A stretch of 51,972 nucleotides of DNA from Synergistaceae bacterium (GCA_031274425.1 JAISQE010000070.1:1-51972), one strand, 5' to 3'. Counted from the stretch's first letter, positions 16,043 through 24,952 are shown. Made by a program: numbers and translations. Notes: generated by a model not told the origin, from the letters alone.

Positions 16043-17242
16043 GAAAAAAACGCGCCAGGTCGCGTCGCTTTGCACTCCGGACGTCCGCAGGGCTTCGCGA
16101 AGCTCCGCCTCCGGTCCGGGCGGGGTGATGAAGCCGAGTTCGCCGCCCTCGTCCGCGGCGGTTCCCTCCGGGAAGAGCTTCAGAAGTTTTTCCCGCTCCG
16201 AGGGCGATGTCCTCACGAAAAGCGCTCCCACGTTTTCGTCGACGGGGAGCAGCGGGCGGTAGTCCTCGCGCCATATCGGGTCGTTGTAGCGTCCGTTGGT
16301 GACGATGTCGATGACGTCGCCGACGATGGAGCTGGCGGATGGGGCCGCGCCCGCGCCGCGTCCGTAAAAAAGCACGTCGCCCGCCATATCGGCGGAGATG
16401 GACACGGCGTTGAACACGTCCTCCACCGACGCCAACAGGTGATCGTGGGGAATCAGCAGAGGGGAGACGCGCGCGTAAACCCGGTCGGAAGGGGTCAGTT
16501 TTCCCATGGCGATGAGCTTTATGGAATAGCCGAGGCGCTCGGCCAGGGCGATGTCGGAGGCCGTGACGGTCGTGACGCCCTCCGTGGGAATGTCTCCGTA
16601 ACGGACGTAACGGCCGAAGGCGATGGAGAGCAAAATCGCCAGCTTGCGGCAGGCGTCGAACCCAAGGACGTCCGCCGAGGGGTCGGTTTCCGCGTATCCC
16701 AGTTCCTGGGCTCTTTTTAGGGCGTCGGCGAAGGAACGCCCTTCGCGCTTCATCTGCGTCAAAATGTAGTTGGTCGTCCCGTTGACGATCCCCATCACCT
16801 CGGTCACGTGATTGGAGCTGAGGCATTTATAGAGCGGGCGCAGCACGGGAATACCCGCGGCGACGCTGGCTTCGAACATCAGGGCGACGCCGTTGTGGTC
16901 GGCAAGCTCCGTCAGCTCCATGCCGTAGGTCGCGATCAGGTTTTTGTTGGACGTCACGTAGTGTTTCCCCGCCAAAAGAGACCGCCTGCAATAACGGTAA
17001 GCGGCCTCCAGGTCGTTGACGCACTCCACGACGACGGACACGCCGCAGTCGCCGAAGACGTCGTCCTCGTTCAGCGTGAGCAATTCTTGTCGCGGATCGT
17101 CCGTCCGCGGCCGCGCCGTCAGGATGCGCTTCAATCGTATGGGCTCCCCCGCGCGTTTTGCGATGATATCCGCGTTGCGCGACAAAAGATCCGCCACTCC
17201 GTGTCCCACAACTCCATACCCGATAAGGGCTATGTTTTTCAT
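16040..17242 (-). CDS. hom: Homoserine dehydrogenase
   Basis: A 400-residue NAD(P)-dependent enzyme that reduces aspartate semialdehyde to homoserine for threonine and methionine synthesis. The Rossmann start is IALIGYGVVGHGVADLL. SNKNLIATYG, MFEASVAAGIPVLRPL, GIVNGTTNYIL and the catalytic-region Asp/Lys stretch ETDPSADVLGFDACRKLAIL are all present. After about residue 330 the usual C-terminal ACT regulatory domain is poorly recognisable and short. The stop codon lies inside the edge of a broken repeat A copy, so the natural C-terminus may have been altered by insertion. I chose the ATG at 17242, with an AGGAGA ribosome site 9 bases upstream; the longer open frame would run through a palindrome. 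Confidence 0.92.
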   Translation of the reverse strand: MKNIALIGYGVVGHGVADLLSRNADIIAKRAGEPIRLKRILTARPRTDDPRQELLTLNEDDVFGDCGVSVVVECVNDLEAAYRYCRRSLLAGKHYVTSNKNLIATYGMELTELADHNGVALMFEASVAAGIPVLRPLYKCLSSNHVTEVMGIVNGTTNYILTQMKREGRSFADALKRAQELGYAETDPSADVLGFDACRKLAILLSIAFGRYVRYGDIPTEGVTTVTASDIALAERLGYSIKLIAMGKLTPSDRVYARVSPLLIPHDHLLASVEDVFNAVSISADMAGDVLFYGRGAGAAPSASSIVGDVIDIVTNGRYNDPIWREDYRPLLPVDENVGALFVRTSPSEREKLLKLFPEGTAADEGGELGFITPPGPEAELREALRTSGVQSDATWRVFF

Positions 17243-17268
17243 CCGACCCACTCTCCTCCATCCATATC

Positions 17269-17312
17269 TATGGCATAGAGATGCCATAAAATATGCCTCA
17301 AATAGGCCATAT
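17269..17312. promoter_or_regulatory. Palindromic operator-like sites upstream of hom
   Basis: A perfect palindrome TATGGCAT-agag-ATGCCATA spans 17269-17288, 27 bases upstream of the hom start. Directly beyond it lies a second, imperfect pair ATATGCC...GGCCATAT (17291-17312). Two adjacent related dyads before an amino-acid gene look like a repressor operator. The regulator is unknown, and no promoter hexamers were confidently placed. Confidence 0.4.
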
Positions 17313-17393
17313 TTATGCCCCATCCGCGCGATATCGGGTCATTGTATCACACGGAGGGGCCGGATGAAAAAAGGACTTAAAGAAGAAAAGCGC

Positions 17394-18719
17394 TCAGGGA
17401 GTTTCGTTCGGCGAGGCGGGTTTGCCGCGCCAATACGTTCGGATGGGGCTTCCCGAAAATTCGCCCAGAACGCGCAACTCTTTTTGGATATGATTTTCGA
17501 ACGAGCTGTCCACGATCTCAGGGTCGTTCACGAAAAATACGAACGTCGGCGGTTCGATGCCCGACTGCAGGCAATAGTAGATCTTGAGAGCTTTCCCCCG
17601 TTTGTTAGAGGGCAGCCGGTCGAAGGCCAGAATGTCGCGCATCAAACGGTTCAAGACGTTGGTGGGGATACGATGCCGCCGGTTTTCGAAGACCCCGATG
17701 GCGGAGGTCGCGATCTTCTGGACGCCCCGTCCGTTCAAAGCCGACATGAAGAGGACCGGCGCCCAGGGTAAAAAAGGCATTTCGTCGCGAATGTTCCCGA
17801 TCATCTTGTCGCCGAGTTTGTCCTTTTTGGGCAGCAAGTCCCACTTGTTCGCCGCCAAAATCAATCCCCGCCCTTTTTCCACGACGTGGGCGGCGATTTT
17901 TTTGTCGGAATCGGTGCAGGGCTCCTCGGCTTCCATGAGCAAAAGAGCCACGTCCGAACGGTCCACGGCCGCCAGGGTGCGCACGAAAGAATAATATTCG
18001 AGGTCGGAGTCCATCCGGCTCTTTTTACGCAAGCCCGCCGTGTCGATAAGGCGGAACCTGCGCCCCTCCATGATCACCGACGTGTCCACGGGGTCCCGAG
18101 TCGTCCCCGCTATGGGGCTGACCAGAGACCGCTCTTCCTTGGCCAGTTTGTTCAGCAGGCTGGACTTGCCCACGTTGGGCCGGCCGACGATGGAAATCCG
18201 AATTTCGTCCTCGTCGTAAACCTCCTCCGTTTCCGGCAGTTTGGCGACAATAGAGTCCAGGAGGTCATCCAAATTGCGTTTGTGCAAAGCGCTGACGCCG
18301 ACGACATCCTCAAAGCCCAGCGAGTAAGCGTCGGACACGCGGAGTTCGTGCCGCGGGTCGTCGATTTTGTTGACGGCCACCACAACGGGACATCCGCTGC
18401 GCCGCAGAAGGAGCGCCACATCCTCATCCGAGGCGGTGACCCCCGCTGTTCCGTCGACGACCAAAACGGCCAGGTCGCACTCGGACAGGGCCTGCTTCAC
18501 GTGAACCTCGATACCCGCGCTAAAGGACGTTTGCTCTCCCAGAATGCCCCCCGTGTCCACGGCGTAAAACGAGCGCTCGTTCCACTGGACCTCGCCGTAA
18601 AGGCGATCGCGGGTCACGCCGGGCATGTCGTCGACGATGGCCTCGCGGCGGCCCAGCATTCTGTTGAAAAGGGACGATTTTCCCACATTGGGTCTTCCGA
18701 CGATAGCGACGATCGGCAT
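17394..18719 (-). CDS. der: Ribosome-assembly GTPase Der (EngA)
   Basis: A 441-residue essential GTPase with two tandem G domains and a C-terminal KH-like domain, acting in 50S subunit assembly. Each G domain is complete: GRPNVGKSS at about 8 and again at about 180, VDTGG and IDTAG for G3, and NKID and NKWD for G4. The C-terminal KH-like part (about 350-441) includes IYYCLQSGIEPPTFVFFVND. Length is normal. The ATG at 18719 follows the stop of the asparaginase-like gene by 3 bases, so the two are co-transcribed. Confidence 0.96.
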   Translation of the reverse strand: MPIVAIVGRPNVGKSSLFNRMLGRREAIVDDMPGVTRDRLYGEVQWNERSFYAVDTGGILGEQTSFSAGIEVHVKQALSECDLAVLVVDGTAGVTASDEDVALLLRRSGCPVVVAVNKIDDPRHELRVSDAYSLGFEDVVGVSALHKRNLDDLLDSIVAKLPETEEVYDEDEIRISIVGRPNVGKSSLLNKLAKEERSLVSPIAGTTRDPVDTSVIMEGRRFRLIDTAGLRKKSRMDSDLEYYSFVRTLAAVDRSDVALLLMEAEEPCTDSDKKIAAHVVEKGRGLILAANKWDLLPKKDKLGDKMIGNIRDEMPFLPWAPVLFMSALNGRGVQKIATSAIGVFENRRHRIPTNVLNRLMRDILAFDRLPSNKRGKALKIYYCLQSGIEPPTFVFFVNDPEIVDSSFENHIQKELRVLGEFSGSPIRTYWRGKPASPNETP

Positions 18720-18722
18720 CGC

Positions 18723-19727
18723 TCACTCGTCCCGCATGTAGGTTCTCAAATCCTGCCCCGACAATTCCGCACCCACGCCCACGGCCAAGCGGATACGCGC
18801 CTGCAACGGCGTCAAGGTTCCGGCGTCGATCAGTCCCATTTCCAAAAGGCGTTTGGCGCAGCCTTCGAAATCGTCCTCCGGTTGCACCCGCCCCACCGGG
18901 CAGCGGGAAGTGAGGACAACGGGGACCTCGGCGCGCATGATTTTACGCAAAAGCGGAACCCAGGAGGGAGGAATATCTCCTCCCCCGAAGGCCGAAACCA
19001 CCAACCCATCCAACTCGGAGACCCGGTCGTCCAAGAGGGCGTTCAACAAAATGTCGCCGCCCCCCAAGGAGGCGTCGAGAATTTCGACGTTGCGGGCCGG
19101 AGGCGTTCCGATGTCCATGATTCTGCCCCGGCGGGGACAACGAAGAGAGACCAGGATGCCCGTGGGCTCGAAAAACTCCGCGATGGGGCCGCAGAGCGGG
19201 GAGTCGTATCCCATGCGGCTGTAGTTGGAGAAGTGACAGATCTCCGAAGCGGCGTAGATTTTATCCTGCAGACAGACAAGAACCCCATGCCCCCAGCAAG
19301 CCCTCGACTCCGCGGCTTGCGACGCCTGAGACAAAAGCAAGGCCGTCTCCGAGCCGGGGGTCTCCGCGTGGTTGATGGAGGCCGTGAACACGAGCGGCTG
19401 CGGATAACTCCAGATCAAATCGGCGAAATACGCTACCTCCGTCAAAGCCTGTGTTCCGCAGGTAATCACGACCCCCTTCGCGCCCTCTTCGACCTGGGCT
19501 CCCGCCAGTTGGATCAAGTCGCCGCACATACGCAGCGTATAATGACATACGGGCTGGTAGCTCCAGTCCACAACGTAGATTTTTTCCCTCATTTCCCCCG
19601 TCAAATAAGCGGCCAGCTCCTCTTTCTCGATGGGCGCCGCTTCCCCTTCGGAGACGCGTTTATGGATGATCTGCCCTCCGGCCATGATCAACGCGATCTT
19701 GTCCCTATTCGACACAACATTCGACAC
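18723..19727 (-). CDS. Asparaginase-like protein with degenerate active site
   Basis: A 334-residue protein with the two-domain type I/II L-asparaginase fold. Matching segments include IALIMAGGQII (usually ATGGTI), GVVITCGTQALTEVA (usually HGTDTM), PLVFTASINHAETPGSE, VCLQDKIYAASEI and RNVEILDASLGGG. The key residues differ. The nucleophile Thr of TGGTI is Ala (16); the Asp of HGTD is Gln (93); the Lys that normally follows the DxIxxA block is His (165). Only the second Thr (92) remains. It is therefore unlikely to hydrolyse asparagine by the known mechanism and may act on another amide or as a binding protein. The start is GTG at 19727, with GGGGAGG 8 bases upstream. It lies between an LUD-domain gene and der on the same strand. 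Confidence 0.75.
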   Translation of the reverse strand: MSNVVSNRDKIALIMAGGQIIHKRVSEGEAAPIEKEELAAYLTGEMREKIYVVDWSYQPVCHYTLRMCGDLIQLAGAQVEEGAKGVVITCGTQALTEVAYFADLIWSYPQPLVFTASINHAETPGSETALLLSQASQAAESRACWGHGVLVCLQDKIYAASEICHFSNYSRMGYDSPLCGPIAEFFEPTGILVSLRCPRRGRIMDIGTPPARNVEILDASLGGGDILLNALLDDRVSELDGLVVSAFGGGDIPPSWVPLLRKIMRAEVPVVLTSRCPVGRVQPEDDFEGCAKRLLEMGLIDAGTLTPLQARIRLAVGVGAELSGQDLRTYMRDE

Positions 19728-19907
19728 AACTTCTACCTCCCCAAAGTTTGGGGTCCTGGATACCTCGGTTTTTCGGCCCGCGCGGGGAAAACGCGATTTG
19801 TTGCATTTTTATTTCTACTCGCTTTTTCCATCCGCTTTTCCCCATCTTTTTTTCATCCGCGATTTCCCGTCGGCCGAGACGCGCTGCAAAACCAATTTCG
19901 AGGGTTT

Positions 19908-20558
19908 TTAGAACCCCAAGTCCTCACCCACTATGATAACATGCGTCTTTCGGCCGTTGGTCGGCCTTTCCAGAATCAAAAGCGCCCGGCAAATACGCGC
20001 CGGAGAATCGCAATCCACGCAATGACCCGTCTGAGTGCAGGGCGTGTTCCCGTTCAAACGCAGCACGTTCGGAGGGGTGGCGGTCCGGCTGCGGGCTATG
20101 GCGGCCTCCAAATCCGGCGCCACTTTGTTGATCCCGATGACGAAGATCAGCGTGTTGCGTCCCCAGGCCATAGCGCTGACGCGATTGCCGTTGCCGTCGA
20201 TATTTACGATCTTGCCGTCCCAAGTGACGGCGTTGGCGCTGGTCAGAAAATAATCCGCGCAGTATTCGTCCATCAAAACCTGCGCCCGCTCCTCGGGCGA
20301 CAACGCGGGGTTCCAATGATGATATATTGTACACCCTCGCTCTTGCAGCTTTTCCATAGCGCCGATCTCCCGCACCGTCACCGTTCCTGGAACGCCGACG
20401 GACACCCCCCCCGGAATCAGCTTCAAAACCTCCTCCAACGCCGCTTCCTTCGAAGGCACATAGACCGCTTCGTATCCCTTGGCCTTCAAGGCTTTCGTCA
20501 CCGATTGCCCCAACGCTTCCCTCGCCTTGACGCGCGCCGCGTCAAAAGGACTATCCAT
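19908..20558 (-). CDS. LUD-domain protein (LutC/YkgG-like, DUF162)
   Basis: A 216-residue protein with an LUD (lactate utilisation domain) core. The segment GVSVGVPGTVTVREIGAMEKL, DEYCADYFLTSANAVTWDGKIVNIDGNGNRVSAMAWG and the C-terminal GHCVDCDSPARICRAL block, with clustered Cys residues, are typical of the stand-alone LUD family common in anaerobes. In Bacillus the related LutC works with iron-sulfur partners LutA and LutB, but no such partners lie here. The biochemical function of the short stand-alone members is not established. It is upstream of the asparaginase-like gene (180-base gap), and repeat A copy 4 lies just before it. Confidence 0.82.
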   Translation of the reverse strand: MDSPFDAARVKAREALGQSVTKALKAKGYEAVYVPSKEAALEEVLKLIPGGVSVGVPGTVTVREIGAMEKLQERGCTIYHHWNPALSPEERAQVLMDEYCADYFLTSANAVTWDGKIVNIDGNGNRVSAMAWGRNTLIFVIGINKVAPDLEAAIARSRTATPPNVLRLNGNTPCTQTGHCVDCDSPARICRALLILERPTNGRKTHVIIVGEDLGF

Positions 20559-20596
20559 CGTTTAACGCCCCCAATAATTTATGAAAATTTCGAAGA

Positions 20597-20701
20597 TATA
20601 GCGCTTTAACAAAAGAGCATACTGGTAAAAATGAGTTAAACCCTTTAAAAAACCTGTTTTTAGCTATTCTAACTTTAGGTCTTTTACTTCAATTCACTAT
20701 A
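20597..20701. mobile_element. MITE-like dispersed repeat A, copy 4
   Basis: 105 bp from TATAGCG (20597) to CACTATA (20695-20701), matching copies 1 and 2 at nearly every position. The left end has C in place of T at position 6, as in copy 3. It lies between the TPR gene stop and the LUD gene start. Confidence 0.8.
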
Positions 20702-20724
20702 ATCGACTTCGCGTATCCGTTTCG

Positions 20725-22764
20725 CTACCGCCGCGCGAGCGCGTGGGAGTGGATGTCGCCCAAGGTCGCTCGCCAGGCTTTTCTGTCCAGGCCCATCTTT
20801 GTCCCCGCCATGGAAAGGTTCAGGTAGAGATTGCGGTCCGCGGGATTGAGGCGGGCCGCCTCGGCCAGGAGCCTCACGTCGGAGGGGACGCTGAGATTCG
20901 CCCGAAAACCCCTCCACAAAGGCCCCGAATCGCCGGCCAGCGAAAAGGAGGGAAGAGCCTCTTGCCCCCCGGAGCGCAGGCAGGCCAAAAACGCCTCGAA
21001 GGCTTGCGCGTATTCCCCCCTCTGGTAGCGCTCGATCCCCATATCGAAAAGAGCCCGTCTTGAAGAGGTTTTATCGCCGGCCTCCGCCGCGTTCCGCGAG
21101 GCGCCGTCGGCGGGCCTGGGCCTGGAGCTCGTTTTGCTCCTCGATCTGCGCGGCGTCCTCCGAGGCTGCGAAGGCGGGCTTTTTTTGTTTTGCGCCTCCT
21201 TCAGTTTGGCGAGCTTGGATTGGGCGTCGTCGTGGTCCGGGTCCTTCTCCAGCGCCCTCTCCAGGGATTTGATCGCTCCGGAGGCGTCGCCCAGATTGGC
21301 GCGGGCGTCGGCGAACCCCACCCAGGCGTTTGCGTCGTCGCTGCGGATCGCCAGGGCCTCGGCAAAATACCGGGAGGCCTCTTCGTAGTGTTTCAGCTCC
21401 AAAGCCACGCTCCCCACCTGTATCGCGTGTTCGTATTTCTGCGCCGACAGCGAATCCTGGTTCGGCTCCAGGGAGGGCAGGAGCAGGGATACCCGTCTTA
21501 CCGCCTCCCGCGCCGCGTCGGAGGACGGACTCAGGTCGAGGGCTCGTTTGTAGGCTTCGAGGGCCTCCCCCGGCTTGTTCTGTTCTTCCAAGGCGTTGCC
21601 CAGCGCGAAATGGGCGCTATAGTTCGTGGCGTCGATCGCCACGGCCTCCTGGAAGTTCTCTTGGGCTCTATCCCACGCTTTTAGAGTGAAATAAAGGCGT
21701 CCGATTTCATAAAAGACCCCGGAGCGGGACGGAGCGGCGTTGGCGGGGAATAGCTCCAGGCCGGAGCGGTAAGCCGCGATCGCGTCCTCCGCGCGTCCCA
21801 CGCGCTCGGCGGCGCGAGCCATGCCCAACAAGGGTTCGACTCTGTTGGGATAACGGTCCGCGGCCTGTTTGTACGCGTCGAAAGCGGGTTCGTATTGTTC
21901 CTGATCGTAAAGGTTTTTCGCCCCGCCCATCAGGGCGGCGTAAGAATTGCGCTGCAGGTGGCGATAGGCGGCAAAGGCCGTGCCCACCACGAGGATCGCG
22001 AGGACGCACACGGTGAGAAAGCACCCCCGGCTTCCGCGAAAACCGCTGCGTTTGTATAAAGAAGAAGAGCGTCTCATCTGCTCGATGCGTCGCAAACGCG
22101 CCGCGAAACGGGTCGCTTCCCACTCCGGGAACTCCCAACGGGGTAATCTCCTCTCTTTGCCACTGTCGTAATTTCCGCGTTTTTTATCGTTCGTGTCATT
22201 TTTTTCGCCATTCCCGATCTGTGCGTTATCCTTATCCTTTTCGCGAGAATCGTTTTTTTCATCTTCTTCGGACCAGGAGTCGCCGGAGGACATCGTGAAG
22301 AATTTCGCAAAGGGATCTTCGAAAATGCTGGCTTCCGAAACGGCCTTTTCCGGCGCGTCGTTTTCGGCGGGGTACTCCGGCCGGTTCGCTTTCACGTCTT
22401 CAAACAAAATTTTCTTGAACGCGCTTTCCTCCGCCTCGTTCTCTTTCGCCGAGTTTTCTTCTGAATTTTCTTTTGAGTTCTCCTCTGAGTTCTTCTCCGG
22501 CGGGCTTTCCTCGAGCGCGTCTTCTTCCGAATCTTCTTCTAAATCTTCTTTCAAGTCTTCTTCCAGTAAATCTTCTTCCAACACGGTCTCTTCCGCCGCG
22601 CGTTCCTCGGCGACAAAGGATTCTTCGCCAGGAAGAGGAAACAAAAGGGGGATGACAGGATACTCCACCTCGCGTGCAACGTCGGGCACAGCGGCATCCC
22701 ACGCGGCGAACAAAGGTTCTTGTTGTGCTTCTCCTCTAAGCCAATCCTCCAAATCCTTCCTCAC
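20725..22764 (-). CDS. TPR-repeat membrane protein with acidic N-terminal region
   Basis: A 679-residue protein. Residues about 1-170 form a cytoplasmic region dominated by Glu/Asp/Ser, with imperfect repeats such as EEDLLEEDLKEDLEEDSEED and NSEENSKENSEENS. A basic stretch and one membrane helix (FLTVCVLAILVVGTAFAAY, about 250-270) follow. After it come at least seven TPR motifs (ALMGGAKNLYDQEQYEPAFDAYKQA, AIDATNYSAHFALGNALEEQ and others), broken by a basic Ser/Pro/Arg linker at about 530-570. The TPRs are probably outside the inner membrane as a protein-interaction scaffold. The function is not known. The start has CGAGGTG 5 bases upstream. It is transcribed alone, divergent from amt. Confidence 0.75.
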   Translation of the reverse strand: MRKDLEDWLRGEAQQEPLFAAWDAAVPDVAREVEYPVIPLLFPLPGEESFVAEERAAEETVLEEDLLEEDLKEDLEEDSEEDALEESPPEKNSEENSKENSEENSAKENEAEESAFKKILFEDVKANRPEYPAENDAPEKAVSEASIFEDPFAKFFTMSSGDSWSEEDEKNDSREKDKDNAQIGNGEKNDTNDKKRGNYDSGKERRLPRWEFPEWEATRFAARLRRIEQMRRSSSLYKRSGFRGSRGCFLTVCVLAILVVGTAFAAYRHLQRNSYAALMGGAKNLYDQEQYEPAFDAYKQAADRYPNRVEPLLGMARAAERVGRAEDAIAAYRSGLELFPANAAPSRSGVFYEIGRLYFTLKAWDRAQENFQEAVAIDATNYSAHFALGNALEEQNKPGEALEAYKRALDLSPSSDAAREAVRRVSLLLPSLEPNQDSLSAQKYEHAIQVGSVALELKHYEEASRYFAEALAIRSDDANAWVGFADARANLGDASGAIKSLERALEKDPDHDDAQSKLAKLKEAQNKKSPPSQPRRTPRRSRSKTSSRPRPADGASRNAAEAGDKTSSRRALFDMGIERYQRGEYAQAFEAFLACLRSGGQEALPSFSLAGDSGPLWRGFRANLSVPSDVRLLAEAARLNPADRNLYLNLSMAGTKMGLDRKAWRATLGDIHSHALARR

Positions 22765-22964
22765 ATCGAATCACCTCGAAAAGAGTTTATCAATACGTAT
22801 GGTCGACTGCAACTTTTTTCACGTCGATCTCTCGACCCTTCGAAACAAAACGCGACGCCTTAGGTAATATTTGCTTAGGTCCTAATTATTGATCGCTTAA
22901 TTTGATGATTAATGACATTTATGCATTATATATTTAATTTTAAGCATGTTTTTTACAAAAATAC

Positions 22965-22992
22965 TTGACAAATATTCGAGCAGGGGTACAAT
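22965..22992 (+). promoter_or_regulatory. Sigma-70-type promoter of the amt-PII gene
   Basis: TTGACA (22965-22970) and TACAAT (22987-22992) are 16 bases apart. Transcription would start near 22999, leaving a leader of about 130 bases before the ATG at 23132. It is the clearest promoter in the 22765-23131 gap, and no NtrC/sigma-54 type GG-GC element was noticed there. Confidence 0.7.
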
Positions 22993-23131
22993 TCCGCGCA
23001 TTAAAGACATCGGCGTCCTCAAATTCAACTGGATTTCAAAAGGGAGTGAAAACATGCGTCGACGGTGACGAGCAGCGGATGTGCGTGTCGCGGCAGTGGG
23101 TTTTACGATCTCGATGTGGGGAGGTAGAAAA

Positions 23132-24850
23132 ATGTTTTCAGCGGTCGACACAATTTGGGTACTTCTGGCGGCGATATTGGTATTTTTCATGCAGGCGGGC
23201 TTTGCGATGGTGGAAACGGGTTTCACCAGGGCCAAAAACGCCGGGAACATCATCATGAAGAACCTGCTGGATTTTTGTCTGGGTTCGGTGGTGTTCTGGG
23301 CGCTGGGTTTCGGGATCATGTTCGGAACGGACATCGGAGGGTTGATCGGCAAGCCCGATTTTTTCGTGCAGGGCAATTACGACTCCACGTTTCACACCTA
23401 CACGTTTTTGATGTTTCAGACGGTTTTTTGCGCGACGTCGGCCACGATCGTGTCCGGGGCCATGGCGGAGCGGACCAAATTCGCCTCGTACTGCGTTTAT
23501 AGCGTCCTCATCAGCGCGCTGATCTACCCGATATCCGGCCATTGGATATGGGGCAACGGCTGGCTGGCCCAGCTCGGGTTTCACGATTTCGCGGGCTCCA
23601 CCGCCGTTCACATGGTGGGCGGTTTGGCCGCTCTGGTGGGAGCCTGCCTGCTGGGCCCGAGGATCGGGAAATACGACGCCGAGGGGAAGGCTCAGGCGAT
23701 ACCGGGACACAGCTTGACCTTGGGCGCTCTAGGCGTCTTCATCTTATGGTTCGCCTGGTTCGGCTTCAACGGCGGCTCCACAGTGTCGGCCACAGGCGAC
23801 GAGAACCTGATCGCCATGGGAAGCATCATTTTCAACACCAACCTGGCGGCGGCCGTCGCCACCTGCGCCACAATGCTGATCACCTGGCTCAAATACGGGA
23901 AACCCGACATTTCCATGACCCTGAACGGTTCGCTAGGCGGACTCGTGGCGATAACGGCCGGCTGCGACGCGGTGAGCGCATCGGGGGCCTTTTGGATCGG
24001 CCTGATATCCGCTTTTATTCTCGTCTACGGCATAGAGTTCGTCGACCAGAAGCTCAAGGTGGACGACCCGGTGGGGGCCATCGGGGTTCACGGGCTCTGC
24101 GGTGCGGCGGGGACGATCCTGACGGGGGTTTTCGCTCTCGATGGGGGCCTCCTTTACGGCGGCGGAACGAGCGGCCTGCTGATCCAGCTGCTGGGGGTCC
24201 TGGCCACCGCGGCGTGGACCTGCGTCAGCATGTGGGTTGTTTTCTCGGTCATCAAAGCCGTCATGGGGCTTCGGGTATCCCCAGAGGAGGAGATAGCGGG
24301 GCTCGACATCCGCGAACACGCGTTGAGCAGCAGCTACGCGGACTTCATGCCGCTCACGACCGAGGCGTTCAGGTTCCTGAAGGCCGAGAAAGCCGAGCCG
24401 GCGGCCTCCGCCGCGCCCGTTGTTCCCTCGCCCGATACGGAGGGCGGGACGGGACGGCCGAAGATGAGCAAGGTGGAGATATACGCGAACCCGACGAAAC
24501 TGGAGCCCTTGAAGGAAGCGCTGAACGCCATCGGCATATCCGGGTTGACGGTGACGTCGGTGAGCGGATGCGGCGCTCAAAAGGGGAAAACCGAGTTCTA
24601 CAGAGGCGCGAAGGTGGAGATGACCTTGCTGCCGAAGGTGCGGGTGGAGACGGTAGTGAGCAAAGTCCCGGTCGGGGCGGTGGTGGAGGCGGCGAAATCC
24701 ATCCTGTACACCGGCTCCGTCGGCGACGGAAAGATCTTCGTCTACGACGTGGAAAACGTCATAAGGATCAGCACCGGCGAGGAGGGGTACGACGCTCTGC
24801 AGTACGACTACGACCGCGCGCAGCAGCAAAACTCCGCGAAGAAAGAGTGA
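23132..24850 (+). CDS. amt: Ammonium transporter fused to a P-II (GlnK-like) domain
   Basis: A 572-residue fusion. Residues 1-about 400 are an Amt/Mep ammonium channel with 11 membrane helices. They carry the Amt signature around DFAGSTAVHMVGG and the twin pore His residues (about 160 and 320, in STAVHM and IGVHGL). After a Pro/Ala-rich linker (about 418-444), residues 445-560 form a complete P-II domain: KVEIYANPTKLEPLKEAL, the T-loop GCGAQKGKTEFYRGAKVEM, and the B/C-loop TGSVGDGKIFVYDVENVIRI. Normally P-II is a separate protein that plugs the channel. Here the T-loop keeps the first Tyr (490), but the uridylylation Tyr (equivalent of E. coli Tyr51) is Val (495). I chose the ATG at 23132, with GGGGAGG upstream. 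It has no adjacent glnK gene. Confidence 0.93.
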   Translation: MFSAVDTIWVLLAAILVFFMQAGFAMVETGFTRAKNAGNIIMKNLLDFCLGSVVFWALGFGIMFGTDIGGLIGKPDFFVQGNYDSTFHTYTFLMFQTVFCATSATIVSGAMAERTKFASYCVYSVLISALIYPISGHWIWGNGWLAQLGFHDFAGSTAVHMVGGLAALVGACLLGPRIGKYDAEGKAQAIPGHSLTLGALGVFILWFAWFGFNGGSTVSATGDENLIAMGSIIFNTNLAAAVATCATMLITWLKYGKPDISMTLNGSLGGLVAITAGCDAVSASGAFWIGLISAFILVYGIEFVDQKLKVDDPVGAIGVHGLCGAAGTILTGVFALDGGLLYGGGTSGLLIQLLGVLATAAWTCVSMWVVFSVIKAVMGLRVSPEEEIAGLDIREHALSSSYADFMPLTTEAFRFLKAEKAEPAASAAPVVPSPDTEGGTGRPKMSKVEIYANPTKLEPLKEALNAIGISGLTVTSVSGCGAQKGKTEFYRGAKVEMTLLPKVRVETVVSKVPVGAVVEAAKSILYTGSVGDGKIFVYDVENVIRISTGEEGYDALQYDYDRAQQQNSAKKE

Positions 24851-24894
24851 AGAAGAAGGGAATGAATCGGGTTTTCACATTGACCCCCAATTTA

Positions 24895-24924
24895 GATAAG
24901 GCCGCTGTGAACAGCGACCTTATC
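24895..24924 (+). terminator. Strong hairpin downstream of amt (terminator or element end)
   Basis: GATAAGG-C-CGCTGT pairs with ACAGCG-A-CCTTATC around a 2-base centre, giving a 13-bp stem with one mismatch 44 bases past the amt stop. There is no T-run after it, so it is not a typical intrinsic terminator. It may instead be a processing or stability hairpin, or the end of a small mobile element (see the following feature). Confidence 0.45.
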
Positions 24925-24952
24925 GCCGGTGGATGGCCGGCATCGCAACACA

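Noticed and set aside
17886-20609. A 907-codon plus-strand ORF antisense to der, the asparaginase-like and LUD genes
   Set aside because: It mirrors three well-recognised genes on the other strand, has no family signature and an abnormal His/Arg-rich composition; it is a shadow of high-GC coding.
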